Of a DNA stretch of 64,000 nt, positions 1 through 8,508 are shown one piece after another. The notes beneath the pieces were generated by a model. That model was not told the origin of the DNA. It saw nothing but the letters and a program-made list of their open reading frames with translations, and did not search any database. Position numbers and translations under genes: made by a program. The DNA comes from Fuerstiella sp041398845 (GTDB lineage Bacteria; Planctomycetota; Planctomycetia; Planctomycetales; Planctomycetaceae). The stretch covers positions 2,592,973-2,656,972 of the forward strand of contig JAWKTZ010000006.1 in NCBI GenBank assembly GCA_041398845.1, written 5' to 3'. The first letter of the stretch is position 1. Every line of letters begins with the position of its first letter.

Positions 1-991
1 GTTCGAAGTGCCCGGGCCAGCGAGCGAAAAACGCGGTGTGAATTCCGCCTTCGTGAACCCACGACTTCATTTCACGAAACGGCCCGACGTAACGATTGGT
101 GTTCGGGCCATTGTCGGTGAAGAACAGCACAATCGTGTTTGGCTTCTCGCCGCTGTTGGCCAGATACGTGTCCAGCTTACCGAAGTTCTGATCGATGTTT
201 TCCACCATGGCAAACACACGAGCCACGGTGTCGCGATGCTGCTCGGACGTGTTCTTCCCTAACACGGGATTCAGATCGATGGACTGATAGTATTTCAGCA
301 AGTCTTCCGGCACGTCATGGTACGGGCCATGAGGCGCGTTCGGCGGCAGGTAAACAAAGAACGGCTTTCCGGCAGCTCGACTTTCCTTCATAAAGTTGAT
401 CGCCGCATCAAAATAAACGTCTGTGCAATATCCTTTCGTTTGCACCTGTTTGCCGTTATGAAACAGAATCGGATCGGTGTAACGATTCGCGTTTTCGATC
501 GGTTCCGAAGGCTGAGCCAACCCGCCACCGCGATGAACCAGCACTTCATCGAAGCCCTGGTCCTGAGGTCGCAGAGGATAGTTGTCTCCCAGGTGCCATT
601 TGCCAAAGATGCCGGTGGCGTAACCGGCGTCGCTCAGGATCTCCGCGATGGTGACCTCCGCCGGGTCCATCATCGACCGGCCCTTGAACGTGTCGATCAC
701 GCGAGTGCGATAGTTGTAACGGCCGGTCATCAGACATGATCGCGTGGGCGAACACACGGGACTCACATAGAAGTTGGTCAGTTCAGCACTTTCGCCGGCG
801 AATCGGTCCAGATTGGGAGTGCGAATCACAGGATTCCCGGTCGCTCCCAGATCACCGTAGCCCATGTCGTCGGCCAGTATCACTATAATGTTGGGGCGGG
901 CGGCGGAATTGTCGGAAGCGGCTTCAGCGACTGGAGTTGCGGCCAGACAGGTCAGGAGGGCCAGAATGAATGTTGCACTTATCGGTTGCAC
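1..991 (-). CDS. Secreted sulfatase, N-terminal part (cut by window edge)
   Basis: The reading frame is open from about 991 leftward to base 1, so the C-terminus is missing. It predicts a signal peptide (start MQPISATFILALLTCLAA) followed by the sulfatase core: NIIVILADDMGYGDLG (metal ligands DD), the formylglycine motif CSPTR within VCSPTRSCLMTGR, GKWHLG, and FFTDNGPNT. The Cys of CxPxR is known to be converted to formylglycine by a sulfatase-maturing enzyme. The protein should hydrolyse sulfate esters, probably of a polysaccharide, outside the cytoplasm. The start is uncertain: no ATG is in frame, and I chose GTG at 991, which lies inside a 10-bp inverted repeat. Substrate cannot be read from the sequence. 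Such genes are abundant in planctomycetes and this one is probably host chromosome rather than element cargo. Confidence 0.88.
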   Translation of the reverse strand, partial: MQPISATFILALLTCLAATPVAEAASDNSAARPNIIVILADDMGYGDLGATGNPVIRTPNLDRFAGESAELTNFYVSPVCSPTRSCLMTGRYNYRTRVIDTFKGRSMMDPAEVTIAEILSDAGYATGIFGKWHLGDNYPLRPQDQGFDEVLVHRGGGLAQPSEPIENANRYTDPILFHNGKQVQTKGYCTDVYFDAAINFMKESRAAGKPFFVYLPPNAPHGPYHDVPEDLLKYYQSIDLNPVLGKNTSEQHRDTVARVFAMVENIDQNFGKLDTYLANSGEKPNTIVLFFTDNGPNTNRYVGPFREMKSWVHEGGIHTAFFARWPGHFE

Positions 992-1010
992 CAAGTTGAT
1001 TTGGTGCAAC
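985..1010. repeat. 10-bp inverted repeat with 6-bp spacer (possible recombination core)
   Basis: GTTGCACCAA (985-994) and TTGGTGCAAC (1001-1010) are perfect inverted arms around the 6-bp spacer GTTGAT. Two arms with a 6-bp centre is the layout of XerC/D-type tyrosine-recombinase core sites, and a tyrosine recombinase gene starts 234 bp to the right. It also overlaps the inferred sulfatase start, so it could instead be an operator or an RNA hairpin over the ribosome site. No second copy was found by eye. Confidence 0.4.
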
Positions 1011-1114
1011 AGCCATGGTGCTTTTCTGCGTGGAGTTATTGGGCCACGCGTTCTTAACTCTTTCGGGGCGGTGAACATGAGTTTTGCTGATTCCTGACTG
1101 GCGATAGCGTCCCG

Positions 1115-1163
1115 CAAAAAAGGCCAGAGGACCGGGGCGGCAACCCCATGGCGGTCCTCTGGC
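1115..1163 (-). terminator. Rho-independent terminator-like hairpin, minus strand
   Basis: GCCAGAGGACCG (1123-1134) pairs perfectly with CGGTCCTCTGGC (1152-1163). Read on the minus strand, the 12-bp stem is followed by a run of T (the A run 1116-1121 on the plus strand). The loop can extend the stem by GGGG/CCCC. It would stop minus-strand transcription just before the sulfatase, yet no minus-strand gene directly feeds it, because the integrase lies to its right on the other strand. It may be the remnant of a host gene end displaced by integration. Confidence 0.6.
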
Positions 1164-1243
1164 TGGCACGAACAGGAAGGTCCCGTTCACTCATCATTCT
1201 ACGGTCCGGCGGCAACCGGACACAACCGGGGAGAATTCTGGAC

Positions 1244-2419
1244 ATGGCACGAAACAGGAAACGCCAGGCCAACGGCTGCGCCTGGTTCCGCAAATTCGAC
1301 GGCTGCTGGTACGCAACGATCGATGGTAAACGCACGCGTCTGCGTGATGTCGGCGGTCAGCCGATTCGAGGAAAAGACTATCGTGAGCAGGCCGAACTGG
1401 CTGTCGCCCGCCTGAAACTGCAGCTTCCTGAACCGGAGGCTCAAGGCACAATTTTAGTAGCGACGGTAGTGGATGCGTATGTCGAGCACCTGAAGGCCAC
1501 GGCGTCTGCAGCCTGCATTGATCTGACGACGCGAGCCATGAACGACTTTTGTGGCTACTGCGGCGGACTGGCGGCAAACGATCTCAAAAAGCAGCACGTG
1601 CGAGACTGGGTGGCTCGACATCCGGGATGGAAGTCAGACAACACCAAACGCGACTATATGGCGATGGTCATGGCGGCCTTCAATTACGCGATCAAAGAAG
1701 CCGAGCTCCTTGACAATAACCCGATCAGCGGGCTGAAAAAACCGGCCGCCGTGATTCGGGTGACGTACTTCACTGAGGAAGATGTGCAGGCGGTTTTGAA
1801 CTACTGCAATCGCAAGCCCAAGAAGAAGGCCGTGAGCCTCAGTCCCACCGGGCAGTTCTTTTCAATGCTTTTGCAGACCGGAGCCCGTCCGTTTTCTGAA
1901 CTGGCGAAGGTGACCGCCGATGATGTTTACGAAACGGACAAGGGGATGATCATTCGCCTGAAGGCTGGCACTGACGAGGACGGGAATTACCGGCACAAGG
2001 CTGCACGCAAAACCGGAAAGGATCGCACGATCTATCTGTTCTCAGAGGCAGAGTCTGTCATTCGCTCGTTGATGCAAGAGTTTCCGCGAGGTTCCGGTGT
2101 GCCGCTGTTCCGCACGCCACGAGGCAAGTCATGGAAGCGGTGCAACGGTGTCCAGTCCTTCTGCACCATCAAACGACAACTGGGTTGGGATGCCGACCCG
2201 AAAAAGAAGAATCTTTCGCTGTACACCTGCAGACACACCTACGCCAAACGCATCCTCAGTGGATTTTGGACCGGTCAGCAGGCCAGCATTGAAACGCTGG
2301 CCGGGCTCATGGGAAATACTCCCAACGTTTGCTGGCGGCATTATGCCCAGTGGTCAGATGCCTATAACGAACCTCTGTGGGCTGCCGTGGGTCGAGGACG
2401 TTCACAGAGGGCCGAGTAG
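1244..2419 (+). CDS. Tyrosine recombinase / element integrase
   Basis: This is a phage-type tyrosine recombinase of about 391 aa that would integrate and excise DNA by strand exchange at att sites. An N-terminal part (MARNRKRQANGCAWFRKFDG...) resembles an arm-binding region. It is followed by a SAM-like core-binding region, then the catalytic domain: Arg in TGARPFSELAKV (about residue 212), the CRHTYA box (about 328; the usual first His of HxxR appears to be Tyr in LYTCRHTY), and the Tyr nucleophile in WRHYAQW (about 366). ATG 1244 was chosen because GGGGAGA lies about 10 nt upstream; an upstream ATG at 1148 would add 32 unlikely residues and sits in the hairpin loop at 1135-1151. Its position beside the sulfatase suggests it marks the left end of the mobile element. 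Confidence 0.9.
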   Translation: MARNRKRQANGCAWFRKFDGCWYATIDGKRTRLRDVGGQPIRGKDYREQAELAVARLKLQLPEPEAQGTILVATVVDAYVEHLKATASAACIDLTTRAMNDFCGYCGGLAANDLKKQHVRDWVARHPGWKSDNTKRDYMAMVMAAFNYAIKEAELLDNNPISGLKKPAAVIRVTYFTEEDVQAVLNYCNRKPKKKAVSLSPTGQFFSMLLQTGARPFSELAKVTADDVYETDKGMIIRLKAGTDEDGNYRHKAARKTGKDRTIYLFSEAESVIRSLMQEFPRGSGVPLFRTPRGKSWKRCNGVQSFCTIKRQLGWDADPKKKNLSLYTCRHTYAKRILSGFWTGQQASIETLAGLMGNTPNVCWRHYAQWSDAYNEPLWAAVGRGRSQRAE

Positions 2420-2588
2420 TTCGAAAATTGCTTCCTTCGGGCGTTTCAAAGTGCGGCAACTTCGTCCGCCGCGTGCTGAAACCCTCGCGTTGACCAACGC
2501 GTCAGGCGGTCAGGCGACTTTGGGGCGATGGCTGTTGATTCCGCTGGCTGCCTATTGTCATCGCCTGCGGAGTTGAGTGACGGGTTTG

Positions 2589-2873
2589 TTATCGCGACGG
2601 AACGCCGAGCGTGACGTGGATGTTCGAGAAGGCTTGTCGCACGGTCGTCTTTGGTTTTGTCATTCGGCCTTCCATAGCCTGCTTGAGTTCGTCCAGCCAT
2701 TGTGGTTCAAACAGAATTCGGCCCTGTCCAACCACGCCGGTCTGGCGACAACGAAACGGAACGGCGCGGCCGCTTAAGATCAGGTGCCCGTGATTGCGGG
2801 CGGCCTGACGCTTCCATTTGTAGAGCGTCTTGACGGCAATGCCCAGGTATTCTGCGGCTTCTTGAGCGTTCAT
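2589..2873 (-). CDS. Excisionase-like helix-turn-helix protein
   Basis: This 94-aa protein opens with MNAQEAAEYLGIAVKTLYKWKRQ, the winged-helix/MerR-like 'helix-turn-helix domain 17' signature of excisionases and recombination directionality factors. The middle (ILSGRAVPFRCRQTGVVGQGRILFEPQWLDELKQAM) fits the wing and a following helix. It lies directly after the integrase but on the opposite strand, converging with it, as a direction-control protein might. GAGG precedes the ATG by about 10 nt. It could equally be a transcriptional regulator. Confidence 0.7.
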   Translation of the reverse strand: MNAQEAAEYLGIAVKTLYKWKRQAARNHGHLILSGRAVPFRCRQTGVVGQGRILFEPQWLDELKQAMEGRMTKPKTTVRQAFSNIHVTLGVPSR

Positions 2874-3101
2874 GACACAGGTCCCTCATAACCAACGTTG
2901 TGTTCCGGTCAGGTCTCTCTGTCTCACGTTGCGGTTCGGACAAGTGTTGCAGCCGCGTTCGGGGATTGTGCCAACATTCAACAGGAGCATCGTTGCGGTC
3001 GCGCGGTTGAGTTTTCGTCCGCCGGCATTCGTCGATGACCTTTACTTCACGAGAGTGCGCCGGATCGTTTCCGGCAGCCGCTGTCTGATCCTCACTGCCT
3101 G

Positions 3102-3770
3102 TCACCGATGGCGGTTGCGTTCCTGCGGGGAGACCACTTGCCGGAGCACGGCGGTTCGATCAGATTCACTTTTGAGGCCGAAGAGGTCCGCGTATTGCGC
3201 CGCCATCTGCAGAGAGACGGCTTGGATTCCGTCCGCCAGTGTGGCCATGTGAAGCATTCGGCGATCATCTTTCGTCATGCCGAAGACAGCACTCGATGTG
3301 AGTGCGGCGTCAATGAACGAAGACATCAGGATGATGAGTTCGGTTCCGTCGAGCTTTCCTCGCTGCCAGTCGTCGGAGTATTCCTCGATCTGTTGCTGCC
3401 ATGAACGGTATTCACGGATCTCGTCTCCACGTGTTCCGACGCTCATCATTTCCTTCAGTTCGGAAAGTCGTTCCGACCGATTCTCGGCGCCACTTTCCAT
3501 GCACACCAGAACAGCTTGTTCGAGCGACATGAGTTCCCGAAACCAATCAACCGCTCGTCGGTAGTCAGTTGCTGAAGGCATTCCCGTCTGACGATGTGGA
3601 AACGGTCTTTCCGAAAGGTCTGTGATCTCTTTGAGCGTTTCCTGCGGAGAGATCTGACCTTCGATCCAGCGGGTTGCCATCTGACGAACCTCCGGAAACC
3701 GAACCGGAAACGGCTGTCGATTGGCACGTTCGGAGAACGCCTTGTCGGTTTGGTCCGTGTCTTCGATCAT
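3102..3770 (-). CDS. Hypothetical protein, helical and acidic, 222 aa
   Basis: I do not recognise the family. The protein (MIEDTDQTDKAFSERANRQPF...) is soluble, charged and predicted largely helical, with no signal peptide or membrane segment. The start at 3770 is supported by AGAGGA 5 nt upstream, so a longer frame beginning at 3821 is not used. The gene is transcribed in the same direction as the small ORF and ParB to its right, with a 0.2-kb leader carrying strong hairpins. It has no obvious active-site motif. Confidence 0.7.
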   Translation of the reverse strand: MIEDTDQTDKAFSERANRQPFPVRFPEVRQMATRWIEGQISPQETLKEITDLSERPFPHRQTGMPSATDYRRAVDWFRELMSLEQAVLVCMESGAENRSERLSELKEMMSVGTRGDEIREYRSWQQQIEEYSDDWQRGKLDGTELIILMSSFIDAALTSSAVFGMTKDDRRMLHMATLADGIQAVSLQMAAQYADLFGLKSESDRTAVLRQVVSPQERNRHR

Positions 3771-3776
3771 GGAATT

Positions 3777-3816
3777 CCTCTGTAGAAGGAGCGAAGCCCC
3801 GGACTCCTTCCGGGGC
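3777..3816 (-). promoter_or_regulatory. 5'-leader hairpins before the 3770 gene
   Basis: GCCCCGGA (3796-3803) and TCCGGGGC (3809-3816) form a perfect 8-bp stem just upstream of the ribosome site of the gene starting at 3770. On the transcript, AAGGAG in its loop can alternatively pair with CTCCTT a few bases further on, so two exclusive folds are possible. This resembles an attenuator or translational switch, but it could be chance in GC-rich DNA. Confidence 0.35.
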
Positions 3817-3993
3817 CTCACTCAAGTTGAACGCCTCTTCGTTCCGGACATTGGAATGCCGATTGATCGCACACCATGCGTATCGCACGGAACGGTCCGA
3901 AGCAGCGATCAGAAGCCATGAAATCGAACCATTGTCAATCGATATTCCCCAGCTCTGGGTGTAACCGTGAATGCCCGAGCCTCCCAGCCAGTT

Positions 3994-4218
3994 TCACATC
4001 TGCATGTCGATGTTCTGGTCGATGTTGGGCTCTTTCTCGTGACGTGCCTCGAACACTTCCTGTGGGAGTGCATTCCCGGCAAGCCCCATCTCTTCGACCG
4101 GCTGCACACTCTCTGGGAACGCCGCGATGACCTGGGAAAGTTCTTTCAGCCCCAGTCTTACCATGGCCGGAGCGTGCGTTTGCCCAATCTTGGGTGCCTG
4201 TGGTTCCGGCGGATTCAT
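3994..4218 (-). CDS. Small hypothetical protein coupled to parB
   Basis: This is a 74-aa product (MNPPEPQAPKIGQTHAPAMVRLGLKELSQVIAAFPESVQ...) of unknown function. Its ATG overlaps the parB stop codon in an ATGA arrangement (4215-4218), the usual sign of translational coupling, which is the main evidence that it is real. No domain is recognisable; it is Pro/Glu-rich with an amphipathic central helix. It may be a partner of ParB. Confidence 0.6.
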   Translation of the reverse strand: MNPPEPQAPKIGQTHAPAMVRLGLKELSQVIAAFPESVQPVEEMGLAGNALPQEVFEARHEKEPNIDQNIDMQM

Positions 4219-5075
4219 GACAGCACCTCCGCTTCGCCAGATGCAGGTTCATCGCATTCAGCAGCTTCGGGTTCTGTCGTCGGAGTCGGTGCATCCTCGC
4301 CGCTCACGTCCGACATCATGCGCTCCAGCGTGCTGACCGAGAGTCCTTCCTTCTCGGCACGACGACAGTGGCGAATCAACTGTTGCAGAATGGTCACATA
4401 ATCCGCGAGTCCCAGGTCATTCTCGACGGACATAGTGACTTCCGCACCACCCACGCGAAAGACTGACCGATGTCGACCGTTCTTCCGTTTGGAAACCCGA
4501 GCGGTCGCATCATCGCGGCGTAGCTTTCCGGTCATCGCCGCCTGCAGCAGGCGCCGCTGAGTCTCCGGATCAGATTCGCGAGTGATGGCATAGGCCGTGC
4601 TGCCGGACAGTTCACCGGCATCCAGTTTTGCTTTGGCCTCGTCCGGCAAATTCAGATAGGACAGCGTCTGCGTGACCGTGGCTTTGCTGATATGCATGGC
4701 CTGAGCCAATTCCGCATGCGACCAGTTGCGGGATTTCTTCAGTCGCAGATATGCGATCGCCTTCTCCGTGGGCTTCAAATCCACCCGCATGCAGTTGGCC
4801 GCCATCTGAGTCAGCAGCAACTGATCGGCGTCCGGCCGCGACGGCAGCACGATGGCTGGAATCGACGCCAGTTTCAGCAGGTTGGCCGCCGCGTGACGAC
4901 GATGACCGTCAACCAGACAGAACCCTTCCTCATGTTGAAACACAATGAGCGGCTGCAGGACTCCCAGTTCGCGAATACTGAGTGCCAGTTCTTTTAATGG
5001 TTCGGGGTCGATGGACAGCCGAGGCTGGTTCACATCGGGCGTGATCAGGGACGTTGCAATCTGTTCAACTCGCAT
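4215..5075 (-). CDS. parB: ParB/RepB/Spo0J-family partition protein
   Basis: The 286-aa protein has the ParB/sulfiredoxin nuclease-like N-domain (MRVEQIATSLITPDVNQPR...LVDGHRRHAAANLL, residues about 57-64, the GxRRxxA box that binds CTP in true ParB proteins). A KorB/HTH-like DNA-binding middle follows (SHAELAQAMHISKATVTQTLSYLNLPDEAKAKL) and then a variable acidic tail (TPTTEPEAAECDEPASGEAEV). Such proteins bind parS-like sites and segregate or regulate plasmids. No parA is adjacent: the only ParA in the window is 43 kb away at 48543, so this ParB may act as a regulator or transfer accessory protein rather than in a classical parAB pair. It is followed by a translationally coupled small ORF. 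Confidence 0.9.
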   Translation of the reverse strand: MRVEQIATSLITPDVNQPRLSIDPEPLKELALSIRELGVLQPLIVFQHEEGFCLVDGHRRHAAANLLKLASIPAIVLPSRPDADQLLLTQMAANCMRVDLKPTEKAIAYLRLKKSRNWSHAELAQAMHISKATVTQTLSYLNLPDEAKAKLDAGELSGSTAYAITRESDPETQRRLLQAAMTGKLRRDDATARVSKRKNGRHRSVFRVGGAEVTMSVENDLGLADYVTILQQLIRHCRRAEKEGLSVSTLERMMSDVSGEDAPTPTTEPEAAECDEPASGEAEVLS

Positions 5076-5448
5076 GACGGTTCTCCGGTGTCAGGTTTGA
5101 AAATCGGGTCAGGCCCGCATCACCTCACGTTCGGAAAGAACCATCTGTTGCGTGAGACATCGTTCTTCGGAGCAGGTCGGTGGCCTAAACCCATCGCGAT
5201 GTCGAACCTGCTCGAAGACTCGACTCCACCGTGTCTGTGTCTGTCGCGAATTCCGACACGCTCAAGGGCGCTCAAGGGCCTCCGCTCTTCCGTGTCTTTG
5301 TCGTTCGTAGCAGAAGCAATCCGTTCTTCCCCGGAATCAGAGAATCCTTCAGGATTCTGGCGGGCCACCGGTCAGAAGATCGATAAGAGTGGCGGCGGCA
5401 AGAGATCGCTCCAAAGCGAGGGCGTGAGGCGTGTTGCAGGTGGCGGCA
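5076..5448. other. Intergenic region between parB and the coupling-protein gene
   Basis: No convincing gene was seen. The stretch has a tandem 10-bp repeat (GCTCAAGGGC twice, about 5261-5280) and a perfect 7-bp hairpin AGAATCC-TTCA-GGATTCT at 5341-5358 without a T run. It probably holds the parB promoter and perhaps a ParB site. Confidence 0.5.
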
Positions 5449-7287
5449 TCAATGGGTGAAGATGCTGCGAGCTTCCGTGACAAACTGCTTCACAATGGGA
5501 TGCTGTTCACCGGCGGTCATCGCCCACCACAGTAGGGAGGTTGCGGCGGCGGTAACGACCATCAGGACAACATTCGTGCACGCCCGAAACGTTCGACGTA
5601 TGATGTGTCGCTTGCGTTTCAAAAACCACGGTGTCTTTGTCGTCAGAATCGGCCGCGTATTGGGCAGCAGCACGATCGCTAAATGACTCGGAAGCTGGAG
5701 GACTTCTTCCGGACGCAGCAATGGCCGGGCCATTTCGTTCCACGAAGTTGAATCACTGGTTCCGTGATTGCGCTGCTGCGTCATGTCTCCGATGCCGGTG
5801 TTGAACGAACGCCCTTGATTGAATCCAGCCTGAGTGCTGCTGCTGTGTCCAGTCCTCTGCCCCAGCATTTCGGAAATCAATTTGGCCGTGGAAATGTCAT
5901 TCGTGCCGGCAAAGACACTGCCCGTTGTGGCAAAGAAATCATCCCTCTGGGAATCCGGAAAAACACGAGTCACCTGCGACGCTGATTGGAACAGGAATTT
6001 CATTCTCAGCCCGAAGGAGCGGCCAAATTGCACAGCCGCGTATAAGGCATCCATACTTCCCAGACTGGCAGCTTCGTCCAGCAGGAAGTGAACGCGGCGG
6101 TGCCGATCTTCTCCCGCATCAAACACCAGGTTGATCAGTGTCGAAATGATGACTCGCTGCAATCCGGCCAGTTCGGTCAGGCGTTGTACCGGAAGGCACA
6201 CGAACACCACCATGTTGCCCTCCGGCAGTTCCCGCGCATCGAACGACGAATCCAGCACAGATTCGGCAATCGGAATGCTGTCCAGGAAATCCGTGTGGCT
6301 GCCCGCGACCGAATAAACACTGGCCTTCGTTTGCCCCTGATAATGCATCACCGAACCGGCCAGTCGCTGCAGCAGCCCCTGACAGTCATCGCTCTGAAAC
6401 ATATATTCCAGCATCTGATCACACAGCTTTGGATTGCTCATCAGATCCCGCATGCGGGACAGGTTGGCTTCCTCAGGTTTTGCCGTACACATCAGAAATG
6501 ACAGCACCGCCGTTAACACACTGACACTCGCATTCGGCCAAAACTGATCATGCTCATTACCCGTACGTACGACTAAAGCATTGGCAATCCGCCGGGCCTC
6601 GTCGACCAGTGAACGCTTATCCTGCCGGAACAGGGCCAGTGGATTGAACTGAGCACGTTCGATTCCGCTGCGGGACACTTCGAACGGATCAATCAAATGC
6701 ACATCAAACCCGCGCTTGGCCAACGCCGGGGCAACAATCGTGGACAGTTCGCCTTTCGGGTCCAGCACAACACACGATTCACCGAGTTGCAGCCGGAGCA
6801 GGTTCGGAATCGCGAACGCCGTTGTCTTCATGCTCCCCGTAGCACCGTACACGCCGAGATGTGGAATCCTGTCATCAACACTGACCGGGATGCTTCGCCC
6901 TTTTCGCTTTCGGACCGACAGCAGTGCCATCACGTCAGCGGAGCGGGACAGCGGTGCCCCGAACAACATCCGCAGTTCGGACACCCGACTTGCAGGTTCC
7001 GGATTTGCCGCCTGTCCGACCGCAAAACCGCTTTCATTGAACACACAGTCCGCCCGCATCAGGTCTCCCATACCGGCCCACGCTGCAGAACCGTGAGACG
7101 TACTCCGGCTGCGGGGATCATGAGCCATCAGCCAAGCCACCACCACAGTGATGATCATGCCCAGCACGGGCACGATGATGAACACCGCCATGATCAGCGT
7201 CGCTGCCAGTATTCTCCAGCTGATGGCCGCCGTTCGTTCCGGAATGGCCTCATAGAAAGGCAATGATCGACAGAATCTGTGGAACAT
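5449..7287 (-). CDS. VirD4/TraG-type type IV coupling protein
   Basis: This 612-aa coupling ATPase would bring the relaxase-DNA complex to a conjugation channel at the inner membrane. Two membrane segments occupy residues about 24-54 (ILAATLIMAVFIIVPVLGMIITVVVAW). Walker A GATGSMKTT is at about 148-156, with LDPKGE just after it. Walker B HFLLDEAASLG lies near 400, followed by FQSASQ. Unusually, a further hydrophobic segment lies at the C-terminus (VVLMVVTAAATSLLWWAM, about 575-592), which is not typical of VirD4. No virB-like genes are beside it. Downstream genes on this strand are parB and its partner; upstream are a small helix-turn-helix gene and two exported proteins. Confidence 0.92.
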   Translation of the reverse strand: MFHRFCRSLPFYEAIPERTAAISWRILAATLIMAVFIIVPVLGMIITVVVAWLMAHDPRSRSTSHGSAAWAGMGDLMRADCVFNESGFAVGQAANPEPASRVSELRMLFGAPLSRSADVMALLSVRKRKGRSIPVSVDDRIPHLGVYGATGSMKTTAFAIPNLLRLQLGESCVVLDPKGELSTIVAPALAKRGFDVHLIDPFEVSRSGIERAQFNPLALFRQDKRSLVDEARRIANALVVRTGNEHDQFWPNASVSVLTAVLSFLMCTAKPEEANLSRMRDLMSNPKLCDQMLEYMFQSDDCQGLLQRLAGSVMHYQGQTKASVYSVAGSHTDFLDSIPIAESVLDSSFDARELPEGNMVVFVCLPVQRLTELAGLQRVIISTLINLVFDAGEDRHRRVHFLLDEAASLGSMDALYAAVQFGRSFGLRMKFLFQSASQVTRVFPDSQRDDFFATTGSVFAGTNDISTAKLISEMLGQRTGHSSSTQAGFNQGRSFNTGIGDMTQQRNHGTSDSTSWNEMARPLLRPEEVLQLPSHLAIVLLPNTRPILTTKTPWFLKRKRHIIRRTFRACTNVVLMVVTAAATSLLWWAMTAGEQHPIVKQFVTEARSIFTH

Positions 7288-7319
7288 AACATCAGCTCTC
7301 CGCGGGGCAGGCGCGTGAT

Positions 7320-7544
7320 TTACAAAGCACAGTCTGTTGTTGACTCAGTCTGCAGCCGATGCTGGTAGTCCAACAGTTCGCAGCGAATGATCCGGATGCG
7401 TTGCCCAAAGTCACCGAGCCGCAGGCACGGCAGCTGTCCCGATTTCAGCAGCCGTTCGAGCTCCGCTTCGCTCACACACAGCTCAGCAGCCGCTTCCGAA
7501 ACGGTGAGCATCGCCAGACGTTCTCTCAGTGTCAGCACGGTCAT
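7320..7544 (-). CDS. Small excisionase/MerR-like helix-turn-helix protein
   Basis: This 74-aa protein carries LTVSEAAAELCVSEAELERLLKSGQLPCLRLGDFGQRIRIIRCELLDY, the classic excisionase-family DNA-binding domain with helix-turn-helix and wing. It precedes the coupling-protein gene by 32 bp on the same strand and may regulate transfer genes or act in excision. It differs from the proteins at 2589 and 9598, giving the element several small DNA-binding regulators. Confidence 0.75.
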   Translation of the reverse strand: MTVLTLRERLAMLTVSEAAAELCVSEAELERLLKSGQLPCLRLGDFGQRIRIIRCELLDYQHRLQTESTTDCAL

Positions 7545-7746
7545 CGGTATTCACTCCGCAGTTTTCATGACTCTCCCCTGTTCACGTTCGCCAGGCGGCC
7601 GATGTTGCACTTGATGTGAAAAAATCGCTTCCCGTGATCAATTCATTTGAGTGCGTCTGCGTTCAATGAAAAGAGCCGCGAGGCGGTCTCTTCGATCGAG
7701 TCTCAGAGACAGCCTGCGGCTCATCACAGTCGGACAGGACGACGAC

Positions 7747-8508
7747 TCAACCCGATGGCGGTCCGGACGGCCGTCCCCGCCAGAGCGCGAAGCCCAGCAG
7801 CACCAGCACAATCATCGTGATGTTGCCCACAACAAACTTCCAGGGAACCGCTGCCGCCGCTTCCTTCGCGGCGGGTCCGACAACGTGTTCGGCGGTCGCG
7901 TTGATCAGTGGCTGTGCCACGAATTCCCCCGCAGCACTCACACCTGCTTCCGCCACACCGCCGACCGATCGGAAAAAATCCTCCGGTCGAAGTAGAGCCG
8001 CTGTCGCCACAGTACCGACAGCCAGCCCGCCACGGTGCTCATAAAGGAAGTCAACGCACTTGCCTCCATACTTTCCGATGGCATGGACCCACTCCGTCCG
8101 ATGCGGACTGCGTGCAAGCACCGAGGACATTTCCGCCAGCTTCACTGCGGATTCCGGTTTCAGCCGAGTGAGTGCCGATGCGCCCGACACTCCAAGGTTC
8201 TTCATGACGGTATTGGCGGCACTCGTGGCGACTCGCGAACCTTTCTCAGCCGCTTTGGCCGAAGCAGCCATGGCTGCCTTCCCTGCAACGTGTGCCGCAG
8301 TTCCGGAAGCAGTCCGGGAGGCAATCTTTCCCGCCGACTGGCTTCCCGCCTTGTTGACGGCTCTTGAAGCCGTCTTCTGAAACACCTGCTGCGCCTTGCT
8401 GCTGATCGCAGAGATCGTCTTTGACAGCAGGGTTCCGATTCCGGCTTCCGCAGGCGCTGCGGAGGCCATCAGGAACACCGATGAGAAGATCATCAGAAGC
8501 GGTCGCAT
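7747..8508 (-). CDS. Exported Ala-rich membrane-anchored protein, unknown
   Basis: The 253-aa protein starts at 8508, where the upstream stop and this ATG overlap (TAATG) behind a perfect GGAGGTGAAATA ribosome site. It has a signal peptide (MRPLLMIFSSVFLMASAAPAEA), a long Ala/Ser/Lys-rich helical region, and a C-terminal membrane helix (VPWKFVVGNITMIVLVLLGFALW). It is translated together with the preceding exported protein, so the two probably work together at the envelope. Their place next to the coupling protein hints at a role in transfer or surface exclusion, but no family is recognised. Confidence 0.75.
   Translation of the reverse strand: MRPLLMIFSSVFLMASAAPAEAGIGTLLSKTISAISSKAQQVFQKTASRAVNKAGSQSAGKIASRTASGTAAHVAGKAAMAASAKAAEKGSRVATSAANTVMKNLGVSGASALTRLKPESAVKLAEMSSVLARSPHRTEWVHAIGKYGGKCVDFLYEHRGGLAVGTVATAALLRPEDFFRSVGGVAEAGVSAAGEFVAQPLINATAEHVVGPAAKEAAAAVPWKFVVGNITMIVLVLLGFALWRGRPSGPPSG

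Noticed and set aside
2485..2500. CGCGTT/AACGCG small inverted repeat after the integrase
   Set aside because: Only 6 bp, common in GC-rich DNA, with no further support as an attachment arm.
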